From an uncultured Lachnospiraceae bacterium (GTDB lineage: Bacteria; Bacillota; Clostridia; Lachnospirales; Lachnospiraceae), in assembly GCA_949840805.1 (NCBI GenBank), contig CATKXR010000020.1:1-64000 (forward strand): 64,000 nt of DNA. Reading direction: 5' to 3'. Shown here one piece after another: positions 28,179 through 38,277 of the stretch (positions within the stretch are counted from its first letter, which is position 1; each line of letters opens with the position of its first letter). The notes below the pieces were generated by a model. It made no database searches, was not told the origin of the DNA, and saw only the letters and a list, made by a program, of their open reading frames with translations. The position numbers were made by a program, and so were the translations under genes.

Positions 28179-29435
28179 ATGAAATCAATAGAGAAACTGA
28201 CAATAGCAGTGGCGGGAACAGGCTATGTGGGATTGTCGATCGCGACTCTGCTGGCCCAGCGCCACAAGGTTTACGCGGTGGACATCATTCCGGAAAAGGT
28301 GGAGATGATCAACCAGAAAAAGTCCCCGATCCAGGACGATTATATCGAAAAGTATCTGACGGAGAAAGAGCTTGACTTAACGGCGACACTAGACGGGGAA
28401 GAGGCTTATAAAAAGGCGGATTTTGTAGTGATCGCCGCTCCTACCAATTACGATTCGGCTTCCCATCATTTTGACACGTCTGCCGTGGAGACGGTGATCC
28501 GCCTGGTAAAAAAGGTGAATCCGGAAGCCGTTATGATCATTAAGTCTACTATCCCGGTCGGATACACCAGGTCCGTGAGGGAACGGTTTGATACGGAGAA
28601 TATCCTTTTCAGCCCGGAATTTCTTCGGGAATCCAAGGCCCTATATGATAATCTGTATCCGTCCCGGATCATCGTAGGCACGGATATGGAAAACAAGCGG
28701 CTGGTGGAGGCGGCCCATATATTTGCCGGACTTTTGCAGGAAGGGGCGCTCAAGAAGGATATTGACACGCTTTTTATGGGATTTACCGAGGCTGAGGCAG
28801 TGAAGCTGTTTGCCAATACATATCTGGCCCTGCGGGTATCTTATTTTAATGAGCTGGATACATATGCGGAGATGAAGGGGTTAAACACCCAGCAGATCAT
28901 TGACGGTGTGTGCCTGGATCCCCGGATCGGGACGTTTTACAATAATCCTTCTTTTGGATACGGCGGCTACTGCCTGCCAAAGGATACGAAACAGCTTCTG
29001 GCCAATTACGAGAATGTCCCGCAGAATATGATGTCAGCCATCGTGGAGAGCAACAGGACACGCAAGGATTTCATTGCAGACCGCGTACTGAAGATGGCAG
29101 GGTATTACGATTATTATAACAGGGGGGATTTTAAGGCGTCCGACGAGAAAGAATGTGTGATCGGGGTATATCGCCTGACCATGAAGAGCAATTCCGACAA
29201 TTTCCGTCAAAGTTCCATCCAGGGGGTAATGAAAAGGGTGAAGGCCAAGGGCGCTACGGTGATCATCTATGAGCCTTCCCTGGAGGCGGGAAGCACGTTT
29301 TTCGGAAGCCGGGTGATCGGGAATCTGGAGGAGTTCAAAAAGCGGAGCAACGCGATCATTGCCAACCGGTTTGACAGCAATCTGGAGGATGTGGCGGATA
29401 AGGTTTACACCCGCGATATCTTCAGAAGAGATTAA
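28179..29435 (+). CDS. UDP-glucose 6-dehydrogenase
   Basis: A 418-residue nucleotide-sugar dehydrogenase that oxidises UDP-glucose to UDP-glucuronate for surface polysaccharides. The NAD motif is [39 protein letters not shown] is the family signature, and the catalytic Cys is in [14 protein letters not shown]. The short form resembles Gram-positive capsule enzymes. The start at 28179 has AAGGAGAGA upstream; the frame start at 27951 is not supported. No glycan gene cluster is adjacent. UDP-glucose/GDP-mannose family specificity for UDP-glucose is inferred. Confidence 0.9.
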   Translation: MKSIEKLTIAVAGTGYVGLSIATLLAQRHKVYAVDIIPEKVEMINQKKSPIQDDYIEKYLTEKELDLTATLDGEEAYKKADFVVIAAPTNYDSASHHFDTSAVETVIRLVKKVNPEAVMIIKSTIPVGYTRSVRERFDTENILFSPEFLRESKALYDNLYPSRIIVGTDMENKRLVEAAHIFAGLLQEGALKKDIDTLFMGFTEAEAVKLFANTYLALRVSYFNELDTYAEMKGLNTQQIIDGVCLDPRIGTFYNNPSFGYGGYCLPKDTKQLLANYENVPQNMMSAIVESNRTRKDFIADRVLKMAGYYDYYNRGDFKASDEKECVIGVYRLTMKSNSDNFRQSSIQGVMKRVKAKGATVIIYEPSLEAGSTFFGSRVIGNLEEFKKRSNAIIANRFDSNLEDVADKVYTRDIFRRD

Positions 29436-29439
29436 AAAC

Positions 29440-29489
29440 AAAACGCTTTTGCCGGAAGCCTCTGGGAAGCTTCCGGCAAAAGCGTTTTT
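29440..29489. terminator. Bidirectional terminator, ugd and carB
   Basis: A perfect 20-bp stem (29440-29459 with 29469-29488) with A and T runs at its base, between two convergent genes. Confidence 0.9.
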
Positions 29490-29506
29490 ATACCCATGGG
29501 TATAAA

Positions 29507-32500
29507 TTAAGCCTTGTCGTGTATCTCGCTGTGGAGAGTCTGTAAGGATTTGATCTCTCCCGTTCCATGGGTCTTTACATAATGGATCCCGCTGGCCGTG
29601 GCCCTGGCGGCGGCGATGGTAGTCATGTATGGTACTTTTGCCTTAATGGCGGCTTTGCGCAGATAACTGTCATCGTGGACGCTTTCCTTGCCCGAGGGAG
29701 AGTTGATGATCAGTTGGATATCGCCGTTTGTGATCATGTCCAGAATATTGGGCCTGCCCTCGTAAAGTTTTTTCACTTTCTTTGCCGGTATGCCTGCCTT
29801 ATGGATCAGGTCGTAGGTGGTGCCGGTGGCCAGGATGGTAAAGCCGTCCTTAGCAAAGCTTTCCGCCACTTCTGTCACCTCCGGCTTATCCTTGCGGTTG
29901 ACAGAGATCAGCACCGTGCCTTCTAAGGGGAGACGGGACTGGGTGGCCTCCTGGGCTTTATAAAATGCCTCGCCGAAAGAGGGGGACAATCCCAGCACCT
30001 CGCCGGTGGAGCGCATCTCCGGTCCCAGCACAGGATCCACCTCCTGGAACATATTGAAGGGGAAGACGGCTTCTTTAACCCCGTAGTTGGGGATCTCCTG
30101 TTCCTTCAGCCCGGGGATTGGCGACGGGCGCCCGGTGAGTTCGGAGGTGATGATGTCCGTGGCAAGAGGCACCATCCGGATATTGCAGACCTTGGATACC
30201 AGCGGCACGGTACGGGATGCCCGGGGATTGGCTTCCAGGACATAGACTTTGCCGTTCTCGATGGCGTACTGCATGTTCATAAGCCCTCTCACGTGCATTT
30301 CCTCTGCTATACGGCGGGTATACTCTTTGATCACTTCTACATTTTCCGGAGAAATGTGGACCGAAGGCAGGATACAGGCCGAATCGCCGGAATGGACGCC
30401 GGCCAGTTCGATGTGTTCCATGACAGCCGGGACAAAGGCGTGCGTGCCGTCGCTGATGGCATCTGCCTCACACTCCATGGCATGGTTTAAGAAGCGGTCT
30501 ATAAGGATAGGCCTGTCAGGGGTCACGCCTGTCGCGGCTTCCATGTAGCCGGCCATGCTTTCGTCGTCATATACCACTTCCATGCCCCGGCCGCCCAGAA
30601 CATAGGAGGGGCGCACCATTACGGGATAGCCGATCTTCCCGGCGATTGCCAGGGCCTCTTCCACTGTGGTGGCCATACCGGATTCCGGCATGGGAATCTC
30701 CAGTTTTTCCATCATGGCACGGAACAGATCCCGGTCTTCTGCCAGGTCAATGACAGACGGGGAAGTACCCAGAATGCGGACGCCGTTTTTCTCCAGGTCG
30801 GCAGCCAGGTTTAAAGGCGTCTGTCCGCCGAACTGGGCGATAACGCCCAGGGGCTTTTCCTTTTTATAAATGCTCAGTACGTCTTCCAGGGTAAGAGGCT
30901 CAAAATACAGCTTATCCGATGTATCATAGTCCGTGGACACGGTTTCCGGATTGCAGTTGACGATGATCGTCTCAAAGCCCAGCTTTTTTAAGGCGAGGGA
31001 TGCGTGGACGCAGCAGTAATCAAATTCAATGCCTTGTCCGATCCGGTTGGGGCCGCCGCCTAAGATCATGACCTTGGGCTTAGTGGCGCTGACCGGGTTT
31101 TTGTCCGGGGCGTTGTAGGTGGAGTAGTAGTAGGCGCTGTCTTTCGTGCCGCTGACATGGACGCCTTCCCAGGCTTCTTCTACGCCGAGCTGAATCCGGC
31201 GGCTGCGTATGGCGTCTTCCGGAACCTCCAAAAGCCGGCTTAAATATTTGTCGGAGAAGCCGTCCTTTTTGGCTTTTATCAGGTCTTCGTCAGAAGGAAG
31301 GGAACCCTTTTGTGCCAGGAGGGATTCTTCTTCTTCCACCAGTTCTTTCATCTGTTCGATAAACCAGTGCTTGACCTTGGTGATTTCATGGATTTCCTCC
31401 ACGGTGGCTCCCTTGCGGAGGGCCTCGTACATGATAAAATGGCGTTCGCTGGAAGGAGTAATCAGCATTTGCAGAAGCTGTTCCCTGGTCTTTGTGTCAA
31501 AGTCCCTGGCATGTCCTAACCCGTAGCGTCCTGTCTCCAGGCTGCGGATGGCTTTTTGGAAGGCTTCTTTATAAGTCTTTCCGATGCTCATAACTTCGCC
31601 TACGGCCCGCATCTGCGTCCCCAGTTTGTCCTCTACGCCTTTGAATTTTTCAAAAGCCCAGCGGGCGAATTTGATGACCACATAATCACCGTCCGGGACA
31701 TATTTGTCCAGCGTGCCGTATTTGCCGCAGGGGATGTCCTTCAAGGTCAGCCCGGTGGCCAGCATGGCGGATACCAGGGCGATGGGGAAGCCGGTCGCCT
31801 TGGAGGCAAGGGCGGAGGAGCGGGAGGTCCGGGGATTGATCTCGATGACCACAATCCGGTCGGACACAGGGTCATGGGCAAACTGGACATTGGTGCCGCC
31901 GATGACCTGTACGGATTCCACGATCCGGTATGCCTGTTCCTGGAGGCGTTTCTGGCATTCCTCTGAAATGGTCAGCATAGGGGCGGAGCAGAAGGAATCG
32001 CCGGTATGGACGCCCAGCGGATCAATATTTTCAATAAAACAGACGGTAATCATGTTGCCGTCCTTGTCACGGACCACCTCCAGCTCCAGCTCTTCCCAGC
32101 CCAGGATGGACTCTTCCACCAGCACCTGGCCCACTAAGCTGGCCTGAAGCCCACGGGCGCAGACCGTCTTTAATTCTTCTTTGTTGTATACGAGCCCTCC
32201 TCCGGCGCCGCCCATGGTATAGGCAGGGCGAAGGACTACGGGATAGCCCAGTTTGTCGGCGATGGAAAGGGCTTCCTCCACGCTGTAGGCTACTTCGCTT
32301 CGCGCCATTTCGATTCCCAGCGCGTTCATGGCTTTCTTAAATTCAATTCTGTCCTCGCCCCGTTCGATGGCGTCTACCTGGACGCCGATGACCTTGACGT
32401 CGTATTTGTCCAGAATTCCTTCTTTATAAAGCTCGGAGCATAAATTCAGGCCGGACTGGCCGCCCAGATTGGGCAGCAGCGCATCCGGGCGCTCCTTGGC

Positions 32501-32734
32501 AATGATCTGTTCTAACCGCTGTACATTCAGGGGTTCAATATAAGTAACATCAGCCGTTTCCGGATCCGTCATGATGGTGGCGGGGTTGGAGTTGACCAAC
32601 ACGATTTCGTAGCCCAGCTTTTTCAAGGCTTTGCAGGCCTGGGTGCCAGAGTAGTCGAACTCACAGGCCTGGCCGATGATAATGGGGCCGGAACCGATTA
32701 TGAGAACTTTGTGGATGTCTGTTCGCTGCGGCAT
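29507..32734 (-). CDS. carB: Carbamoyl-phosphate synthase large subunit
   Basis: A 1075-residue ATP-grasp enzyme making carbamoyl phosphate for pyrimidines and arginine. Two homologous halves are visible: the carboxyphosphate half beginning KVLIIGSGPIIIGQACEFDYS, and the carbamoyl half beginning KVMILGGGPNRIGQGIEFDY near 560. A C-terminal MGS-like allosteric domain (about 940-1075) follows. Length is standard. The small subunit carA, needed for glutamine-derived ammonia, is not adjacent. The gene has its own promoter and a structured leader. CAAGGAGG precedes the start. Confidence 0.97.
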   Translation of the reverse strand: MPQRTDIHKVLIIGSGPIIIGQACEFDYSGTQACKALKKLGYEIVLVNSNPATIMTDPETADVTYIEPLNVQRLEQIIAKERPDALLPNLGGQSGLNLCSELYKEGILDKYDVKVIGVQVDAIERGEDRIEFKKAMNALGIEMARSEVAYSVEEALSIADKLGYPVVLRPAYTMGGAGGGLVYNKEELKTVCARGLQASLVGQVLVEESILGWEELELEVVRDKDGNMITVCFIENIDPLGVHTGDSFCSAPMLTISEECQKRLQEQAYRIVESVQVIGGTNVQFAHDPVSDRIVVIEINPRTSRSSALASKATGFPIALVSAMLATGLTLKDIPCGKYGTLDKYVPDGDYVVIKFARWAFEKFKGVEDKLGTQMRAVGEVMSIGKTYKEAFQKAIRSLETGRYGLGHARDFDTKTREQLLQMLITPSSERHFIMYEALRKGATVEEIHEITKVKHWFIEQMKELVEEEESLLAQKGSLPSDEDLIKAKKDGFSDKYLSRLLEVPEDAIRSRRIQLGVEEAWEGVHVSGTKDSAYYYSTYNAPDKNPVSATKPKVMILGGGPNRIGQGIEFDYCCVHASLALKKLGFETIIVNCNPETVSTDYDTSDKLYFEPLTLEDVLSIYKKEKPLGVIAQFGGQTPLNLAADLEKNGVRILGTSPSVIDLAEDRDLFRAMMEKLEIPMPESGMATTVEEALAIAGKIGYPVMVRPSYVLGGRGMEVVYDDESMAGYMEAATGVTPDRPILIDRFLNHAMECEADAISDGTHAFVPAVMEHIELAGVHSGDSACILPSVHISPENVEVIKEYTRRIAEEMHVRGLMNMQYAIENGKVYVLEANPRASRTVPLVSKVCNIRMVPLATDIITSELTGRPSPIPGLKEQEIPNYGVKEAVFPFNMFQEVDPVLGPEMRSTGEVLGLSPSFGEAFYKAQEATQSRLPLEGTVLISVNRKDKPEVTEVAESFAKDGFTILATGTTYDLIHKAGIPAKKVKKLYEGRPNILDMITNGDIQLIINSPSGKESVHDDSYLRKAAIKAKVPYMTTIAAARATASGIHYVKTHGTGEIKSLQTLHSEIHDKA

Positions 32735-32761
32735 GGTAAAATCCTCCTTGTTTTGTATTGT

Positions 32762-32813
32762 AGGATATCCAATGCCATTCGAGCCCTTGACAAAATGGCA
32801 TTGGCAGGATATC
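32762..32813 (-). promoter_or_regulatory. Stem-loop in the carB leader
   Basis: In the transcript, GGATAT-(bulge)-CCAATGCCATT pairs with AATGGCATTGG-ATATCC around a 14-base loop. It has no T-tract and no PyrR consensus that I recognise, so it may be a stability element or an unknown control structure. Confidence 0.5.
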
Positions 32814-32857
32814 CATCTTCAGACTGCCTGATGGAAATGTTTCATTTCTCTTTTAAC

Positions 32858-32885
32858 ATTATATAGGAAAATGGAAATATGGCAA
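32858..32885 (-). promoter_or_regulatory. Promoter of carB
   Basis: On the minus strand TTGCCA (32885-32880), a 16-base spacer and TATAAT (32863-32858), giving a leader of about 120 bases. Confidence 0.65.
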
Positions 32886-32955
32886 GTTTTTTTCGAGAGA
32901 GAAGAAAAATTTCAATGTTTGATTTTCCGGACGGCTCTTTAATGGACCGGAACCA

Positions 32956-33783
32956 CTATGGGCCGGTTTTTACCAAATCGTCCAGGGAGGCAAAATGATA
33001 TCCCATTTCCTCCCATTTCGTCAGCAGCTCATCCAGGATTTCCCCGTTGGTCCTGGAAGTGCTGTGAAGAAGCACGATAGCGCCCGGGTGGATACGGCCC
33101 AGCAGTTTTTTGAAAGCTTCTTTGTGGGAGGGCTGTTTGTCTTCATACCAGTCCACATAGGCAAGGCTCCAGAAAAAGGTGTGATAACCTAAATCCTTTG
33201 CCATCTGCAGATTGGCCTCGCTGTATTTGCCCTGGGGCGGGCGGTAAAAGCGCTGCATGGGCTGGCCTGTCACCTGCTGATAGAGTTCTTCCAGGGAGGT
33301 GAGTTCTTTGGAGAAGGTCTCCTGGGTGGAGATTTTTGACATGTCCGGGTGATGGAAGGTGTGGTTGCCTACGGTATGGCCTTCCGTCACCATCCGGCGG
33401 ACCAGGTCCGGGCTGGTAGTCAGGTAATTTCCTACCAGAAAGAAGGTGGCCGGGGCGTTGTGCTTTTTCAGGGCGTCCAGAATAGCCGGGGTATTGCCGT
33501 TTTCATAGCCTGCGTCAAAGGTCAGGTATATGACTTTGTCTTCCGTGTTCCCGGTATAGTGGGCGTTGAATTGTTTCAGATAATCAGAGGTGGCGTTGCC
33601 GGCGGGGGGACTGCCTTCCTGCTGGAAGCTTAAGCCCCAGTTGCCGTCAGCGGAGGCAGGGACGGCATCCGGCGCGGGATGGGTAAGGTAGCCCAGCCAG
33701 TGGCCGAGGAAAAAGGACAACAGGAACAGAAACGTGATTTTGGCTAACGGTTTGCAGTAGAGACGTTGAGCGCGATGGATCAT
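32956..33783 (-). CDS. Polysaccharide deacetylase family protein (PdaA-like)
   Basis: A 275-residue exported or membrane-anchored deacetylase. An N-terminal hydrophobic helix (about 15-35) is followed by the NodB domain: LTFDAGYENGNT (catalytic Asp region), HTFHHPDMS (metal His), FYRPPQGKYS and VLLHS. PdaA-type enzymes deacetylate muramic acid in spore cortex peptidoglycan; this fits a spore-forming lineage, but the exact substrate is inferred. It is divergent from the D,D-carboxypeptidase gene at 33934, which also acts on the cell wall. Confidence 0.87.
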   Translation of the reverse strand: MIHRAQRLYCKPLAKITFLFLLSFFLGHWLGYLTHPAPDAVPASADGNWGLSFQQEGSPPAGNATSDYLKQFNAHYTGNTEDKVIYLTFDAGYENGNTPAILDALKKHNAPATFFLVGNYLTTSPDLVRRMVTEGHTVGNHTFHHPDMSKISTQETFSKELTSLEELYQQVTGQPMQRFYRPPQGKYSEANLQMAKDLGYHTFFWSLAYVDWYEDKQPSHKEAFKKLLGRIHPGAIVLLHSTSRTNGEILDELLTKWEEMGYHFASLDDLVKTGP

Positions 33784-33933
33784 AGGAAACCTGCCAATGA
33801 ATTTGTTGTTATTATTTGTATGGGAAAAGAAGGGAAGATATGCGTAGGAGAAGTTTAAGAAAATTTTTAGGATTATTTTGGGATATTATGGTATACTTTC
33901 TGAATCAGAATCGGATGAGCAGGAGAAGACGGC

Positions 33934-35019
33934 ATGAGACAGTGGAAGAGATTACTTGGCATTGGGCTGGCATTTTGTATGATGTTTGGCGGGAATGCCT
34001 ATGGAGAGATGACAATTGCCCCTAATCCCTTTGGGAATACAGGGAGCGCGGCAGGCGCGTCTGCGCCTGGCCTGGGAGCGGGAATGCAGGCAGGAAGCGG
34101 GAACAGCCTGACTGGCCCGGGAGCCGGGAGCCGTCCTGCAGGCCCGGGGGCGCCGGGGGCGGGAAAACAGGAGCCGGGCGTGTCTGCGCCGGGAATGCAG
34201 GGACAAGGCGTTTCGGAAAATCCGGGCAGCACGGCCGCCCTGGCTGAACCGGAGATCGCGGCGGAAGGCGCGGTGCTGATGGACGCTGCCACGGGGAAGG
34301 TCCTGTATGGCAAAAATCAGGATCAGCAGTTTTATCCGGCAAGCATTACCAAGGTGATGACGGCCCTTCTGGTCCTGGAGCGATGCAGCCTCACGGACGT
34401 GGTGGAATTTACCGCCTCCGCCACCACCAACCTGGAGTCAGGGGCAGTATCCCTCAACATCACGGCCGGCGACAGGCTTACGGTGGAGCAGTGCCTGTAC
34501 GGCCTGATGTTAAAATCCGCCAATGAGATCGGGAACGGCCTGGCCGAGCATGTGGCGGGAAGCGTGGCTGGTTTTGCGGATCTGATGAACGCAAAGGCCA
34601 GGGAGCTTGGGTGTGTGAATACGCATTTTGCCAATCCTCACGGGCTTAATGACCCTGACCATAAGACGACCCCTCGTGATATGGCTCTTATTATGAGGGC
34701 GGCCCTGATGAATGACACCTTCCGAAAGATTGCCACTACCTGCAGCTACGATTTTCCGGCCACCCAAAAGGAGGCGGCCAGGACCATTACCATGGGACAT
34801 AAAATGATGTATCCCACGGATTCCCGCTATTATGAAGGAATCATCGGCGGGAAGACCGGATATACTTCCCTGGCAGGGAATACGCTGGTGACAGGGGCGG
34901 AGAGGAACGGAGCGCGTCTGATCGTGGTGGTGATGAAGGCGAAGCAGACCCACTACACGGACACAAAGGCTCTCTTGGATTATGGCTTTGCCCATTATAA
35001 GGAACTGACGGGAAGGTAA
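33934..35019 (+). CDS. D-alanyl-D-alanine carboxypeptidase (DacF/PBP5-like)
   Basis: A 361-residue exported penicillin-binding protein. A signal peptide (about 1-24, ending near AYGE) and a Gly/Pro/Ala-rich linker (about 28-90) come before the peptidase domain. The three active-site motifs are SITK (SxxK), SANE (SxN) and GKTGYTSL (KTG). It trims the terminal D-Ala of peptidoglycan stem peptides. The low-complexity linker is unusually long and probably spans the wall. A TetR regulator follows 11 bp downstream. Confidence 0.93.
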   Translation: MRQWKRLLGIGLAFCMMFGGNAYGEMTIAPNPFGNTGSAAGASAPGLGAGMQAGSGNSLTGPGAGSRPAGPGAPGAGKQEPGVSAPGMQGQGVSENPGSTAALAEPEIAAEGAVLMDAATGKVLYGKNQDQQFYPASITKVMTALLVLERCSLTDVVEFTASATTNLESGAVSLNITAGDRLTVEQCLYGLMLKSANEIGNGLAEHVAGSVAGFADLMNAKARELGCVNTHFANPHGLNDPDHKTTPRDMALIMRAALMNDTFRKIATTCSYDFPATQKEAARTITMGHKMMYPTDSRYYEGIIGGKTGYTSLAGNTLVTGAERNGARLIVVVMKAKQTHYTDTKALLDYGFAHYKELTGR

Positions 35020-35030
35020 GGAGAGGCGGT

Positions 35031-35627
35031 ATGGCGAAGAAAAATGCCCGCAACACCCGGAGCAGGATCGTAAACGCGGCGTGGAAGCTGTTTTATGAGC
35101 AGGGATACGAGGATACCACGGTGGAAGAGATCATTGAGGTATCCCATACCTCTAAAGGGTCCTTTTACCATTACTTTGACGGAAAGGATGCCCTGCTTGG
35201 CACCTTAAGCTCCCTGTTTGACGAAAAATACCAGGAATTGTCCCTTTGCCTGGAGCCGGGGACAAGCGCCATGGAGAAGCTGTTATTTCTCAACCGGGAG
35301 CTTTTCGGGATGATCGAGAACAGTGTTTCCGTAGAGCTTTTGGCAAGGCTTTTGTCAACCCAGCTTGTAACGAACGGGGAAAAACATCTGCTGGACCGGA
35401 ACCGTATCTATTATAAGCTGCTGCGGAAGATTATCGGGGACGGGGTGGAGGCCGGGGAGCTGAATCCTGATTTAAGTGTCAGCGAGATGGTAAAACTTTA
35501 TGCCGTAAGCGAGAGGGCTTTGATGTATGACTGGTGCCTTTGCGGCGGGGAGTATTCCCTGCGCCAGTACGGCATGTCGGTACTGCCATCGTTTCTAAGC
35601 GGTTTTTTGAAGAACAGCACGGAGTAA
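35031..35627 (+). CDS. TetR/AcrR family transcriptional regulator
   Basis: A 198-residue regulator. The N-terminal HTH is clear: RIVNAAWKLFYEQGYEDTTV then SHTSKGSFYHYFDGKDALL at about 31-50. The C-terminal ligand domain is not assignable. Its target is unknown; it is cotranscribed with the carboxypeptidase and sits upstream of a Na+/solute symporter that has its own promoter region. AAGGAGAGGCGGT precedes the start. Confidence 0.9.
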   Translation: MAKKNARNTRSRIVNAAWKLFYEQGYEDTTVEEIIEVSHTSKGSFYHYFDGKDALLGTLSSLFDEKYQELSLCLEPGTSAMEKLLFLNRELFGMIENSVSVELLARLLSTQLVTNGEKHLLDRNRIYYKLLRKIIGDGVEAGELNPDLSVSEMVKLYAVSERALMYDWCLCGGEYSLRQYGMSVLPSFLSGFLKNSTE

Positions 35628-35662
35628 CCGGTTTTGTACTGAATTATATACAAAATAAACCC

Positions 35663-35706
35663 AATAACCGTATGAGAATATTTTAATTTTTGTACGGTTA
35701 TTTTTT
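35663..35706 (+). terminator. Terminator after the TetR gene
   Basis: A perfect 10-bp stem (AATAACCGTA with TACGGTTATT, 20-base loop) running into T. Confidence 0.75.
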
Positions 35707-35834
35707 ATATATAAAATGCGGAATGGACAGGAATTAAAATAAAATAGTATGGAATAAAGTCTATAACTTGTTCTGTATTGCGTTCTAATTTTTGTTGTGG
35801 TATGATGTACCCACTATTTTTTGAGGAGGCAGTT

Positions 35835-37409
35835 ATGAATACAGGGCAGGTCGGAATATTAGCGGCAATCGGGGTGTATCTGGTCTCGATGGTGTACATT
35901 GGTTATTATTTCAGTAAAAAGGGAGATAACTCTGCAGAGGGGTTTTACCTGGGAGGACGGAAGCTGGGGCCGTTGGTGGCGGCCATGAGCGCCGAGGCTT
36001 CGGATATGAGCAGCTGGCTTTTGATGGGACTGCCCGGAGTGGCCTATCTGTCGGGGATTGCAGATGCCGGGTGGACGGCGATCGGGCTCGCCGCGGGTAC
36101 TTATCTGAATTGGCTTATAGTGGCCAAACGGCTCAGGCGTTATTCCGTCAAATGCGGCGCCATTACGATTCCCGATTTTTTTTCCAGGCGGTACAAGGAT
36201 GATAAGAATGTATTGATGTGTATTGCAGCCGTTATTATCCTGGTGTTTTTTATCCCCTACACGGCTTCCGGGTTTAAGGCGGTAGGCACTTTGTTTTCCA
36301 GCCTTTTTAACGTGGATTACCATGTGGCCATGGTTGTGGGGGCGCTGGTTATTGTAGGATATACGGTGTTGGGCGGGTTTATGGCGGTCTCCACCACGGA
36401 TCTGATCCAGAGTATTGTAATGAGTATTGCCCTTGTGGTTATCGTGTTTTTTGGCATTAATATGGCAGGCGGGTGGCAGGCGGTAGTGGAGAACGCCGGC
36501 TCCTTGGAGGGATATTTGAGTATGTCGAATCTCCACGACAGGGTCAGCGGGAGTGCGGTTCCCTATGGGACTCTGAATATGGTTTCCATGTGCGCGTGGG
36601 GTCTGGGATATTTCGGGATGCCACATATACTTCTTCGGTTTATGGCGATCCGGGATGAGAAGGAACTTGGGATCTCCAGAAGGATTGCGTCCGTGTGGGT
36701 AGTGATCTCCATGTTTGTGGCGATTCTGATCGGTATTATCGGTTATAGTGTTTCGGTTGCCGGGAAGATCCCGTCCTTTTCCACCAGCTCGGATTCGGAG
36801 ACCGTGGTGATCCGGCTGTCAGGCCTTTTGGGAGAATACGGGCTCGGCGCGTCCATTATCGCCGGGGTGGTGCTAGCAGGCATTCTGGCATGTACCATGT
36901 CCACGGCAGATTCCCAGCTTTTGACGGCGGCATCCGGTGTTTCCCAGAACCTGCTTCAGGACTTTATGAAAATCAAGCTCAGCGAGAAGGCTTCCATGAT
37001 GGCGGCACGGCTGACAGTGGCAGGCATTGCCCTGGTCAGTCTGGTATTGGCCTGGAACCCGGACAGTTCCGTATTTTACATTGTTTCCTTTGCATGGGCA
37101 GGCTTCGGGGCTTCCTTTGGCCCGGTGATGCTGGCCGCCCTGTTCTGGAAGAGAAGCAATTTCCAGGGGGCTTTGGCCGGAATGGTTTCCGGAGGCGTGA
37201 TGGTATTTGTGTGGAAGTATCTGGTGCGTCCCATGGGCGGAGCCTGGGATATCTATGAACTTTTGCCGGCGTTTTTAGTGGCCTGCGGCGCCATTGTGAC
37301 GGTTTCTCTTCTGACGGCGGAGCCTGCGGCTGATATTGTGAAGGAGTTTGAGGCTGTGGGAGACGAGAAAACAGAGAGAAAAGAAAGGCACAGGGTTTTG
37401 GTTGGGTAA
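35835..37409 (+). CDS. Sodium/solute symporter, proline-permease (PutP) type
   Basis: A 524-residue SSS-family transporter with about 13 membrane helices. The N-terminal GFYLGGRKLGPLVAAMSAEASDMSSWLLMGLPG is the PutP-type sodium and substrate region, and the core STADSQLLTAASGVSQNL motif confirms the subfamily. Proline is the most likely substrate by similarity of these segments, not proven. The start at 35835 has GAGGAGG upstream. It is monocistronic. Confidence 0.9.
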   Translation: MNTGQVGILAAIGVYLVSMVYIGYYFSKKGDNSAEGFYLGGRKLGPLVAAMSAEASDMSSWLLMGLPGVAYLSGIADAGWTAIGLAAGTYLNWLIVAKRLRRYSVKCGAITIPDFFSRRYKDDKNVLMCIAAVIILVFFIPYTASGFKAVGTLFSSLFNVDYHVAMVVGALVIVGYTVLGGFMAVSTTDLIQSIVMSIALVVIVFFGINMAGGWQAVVENAGSLEGYLSMSNLHDRVSGSAVPYGTLNMVSMCAWGLGYFGMPHILLRFMAIRDEKELGISRRIASVWVVISMFVAILIGIIGYSVSVAGKIPSFSTSSDSETVVIRLSGLLGEYGLGASIIAGVVLAGILACTMSTADSQLLTAASGVSQNLLQDFMKIKLSEKASMMAARLTVAGIALVSLVLAWNPDSSVFYIVSFAWAGFGASFGPVMLAALFWKRSNFQGALAGMVSGGVMVFVWKYLVRPMGGAWDIYELLPAFLVACGAIVTVSLLTAEPAADIVKEFEAVGDEKTERKERHRVLVG

Positions 37410-37443
37410 GATATAAAATACCTTGTGAGTTTGAGATTTTGGG

Positions 37444-37482
37444 AAAGGCTGAGGCATGAAAGGAAATGCTTCAGCTTTTTTT
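37444..37482 (+). terminator. Terminator after the symporter
   Basis: AAGGCTGAGGCAT pairs with ATGCTTCAGCTTT (with G-U pairs), followed by a run of T to 37482. Confidence 0.75.
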
Positions 37483-37516
37483 GTAAAATCTTATCAAGGA
37501 AAGGAGAGGGGGAAGG

Positions 37517-38239
37517 ATGAAGGGAGAAAACGGCAAGGTCCGCGGACAGGGCATCATAATGGCCGGGCTTAGGGATTCCGAAAGATTTGTGGATATTACG
37601 GACGGAAACAGGCGCTATTACGGAGGAAATCAGGCGTGGTTTGAATGGGAAGGAGACCGGAAAAAGGAAATTGTGGCGAGAAAGGCGGGGTGCGGAGTCG
37701 TGGCTGCCGCGAATATCGCGGCCTATCTGGCAGGCAGCAATCCGGATTACAGAGGATTGTATCCTTACCCGGGATACACAAAAGAAGATTATATTTTGCA
37801 TATGAAAGAGATGTATGAGTATATTCCTCCTTTTCATTTGGGAGAGATCCCGTTAGGCGTCTGGCCGGTGGAGCGTCTGGCAAGAGGAATGAAGCGTTTT
37901 TCCGCCAGCAGGGGCGTAAGGATCCGCCCGGTCTGGTGCCGCAGGATCTTTAACAGAAGGAACATGATACGATATATTGCGGACGGCCTTAACGGAGACT
38001 GCCCGGTAGCCATGCTGGTCGGGATGGGCAGGCTTAAAAAGTCTGCGGTTACATATTACGACGGGAGGGTAGTAATGGAGAATATGAAACTTCACTGGGT
38101 TACGGTTACGGGGCTGAAGGTAAATGAGGCGGAAAAGACGGCAACGGTAAAGGTTTCCACCTGGGGAGGGTGGGCGGAGCTGGATTTGGATGCCTATCTG
38201 GACGAATGGATTTATGAAGGGCTTTTGTATTTCAGATAA
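37517..38239 (+). CDS. Unknown protein, papain/C39-like fold suspected
   Basis: A 240-residue soluble protein with no signal peptide. ARKAGCGVVAAANIAAYLAG resembles the N-terminal Cys helix of C39-like papain-fold proteins, and LHWVTVTGLK near 195 resembles the His strand; STWGGWAELDLDAYL follows. These suggest a cysteine-peptidase-like fold (Cys near 59, His near 193), but I cannot confirm catalysis. The neighbours (symporter, then the small coiled-coil gene) give no clue to the job. Confidence 0.65.
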   Translation: MKGENGKVRGQGIIMAGLRDSERFVDITDGNRRYYGGNQAWFEWEGDRKKEIVARKAGCGVVAAANIAAYLAGSNPDYRGLYPYPGYTKEDYILHMKEMYEYIPPFHLGEIPLGVWPVERLARGMKRFSASRGVRIRPVWCRRIFNRRNMIRYIADGLNGDCPVAMLVGMGRLKKSAVTYYDGRVVMENMKLHWVTVTGLKVNEAEKTATVKVSTWGGWAELDLDAYLDEWIYEGLLYFR

Positions 38240-38277
38240 TGCGGTCTGCGGCCGGATTGCTTGGGAGTATAACCGGA

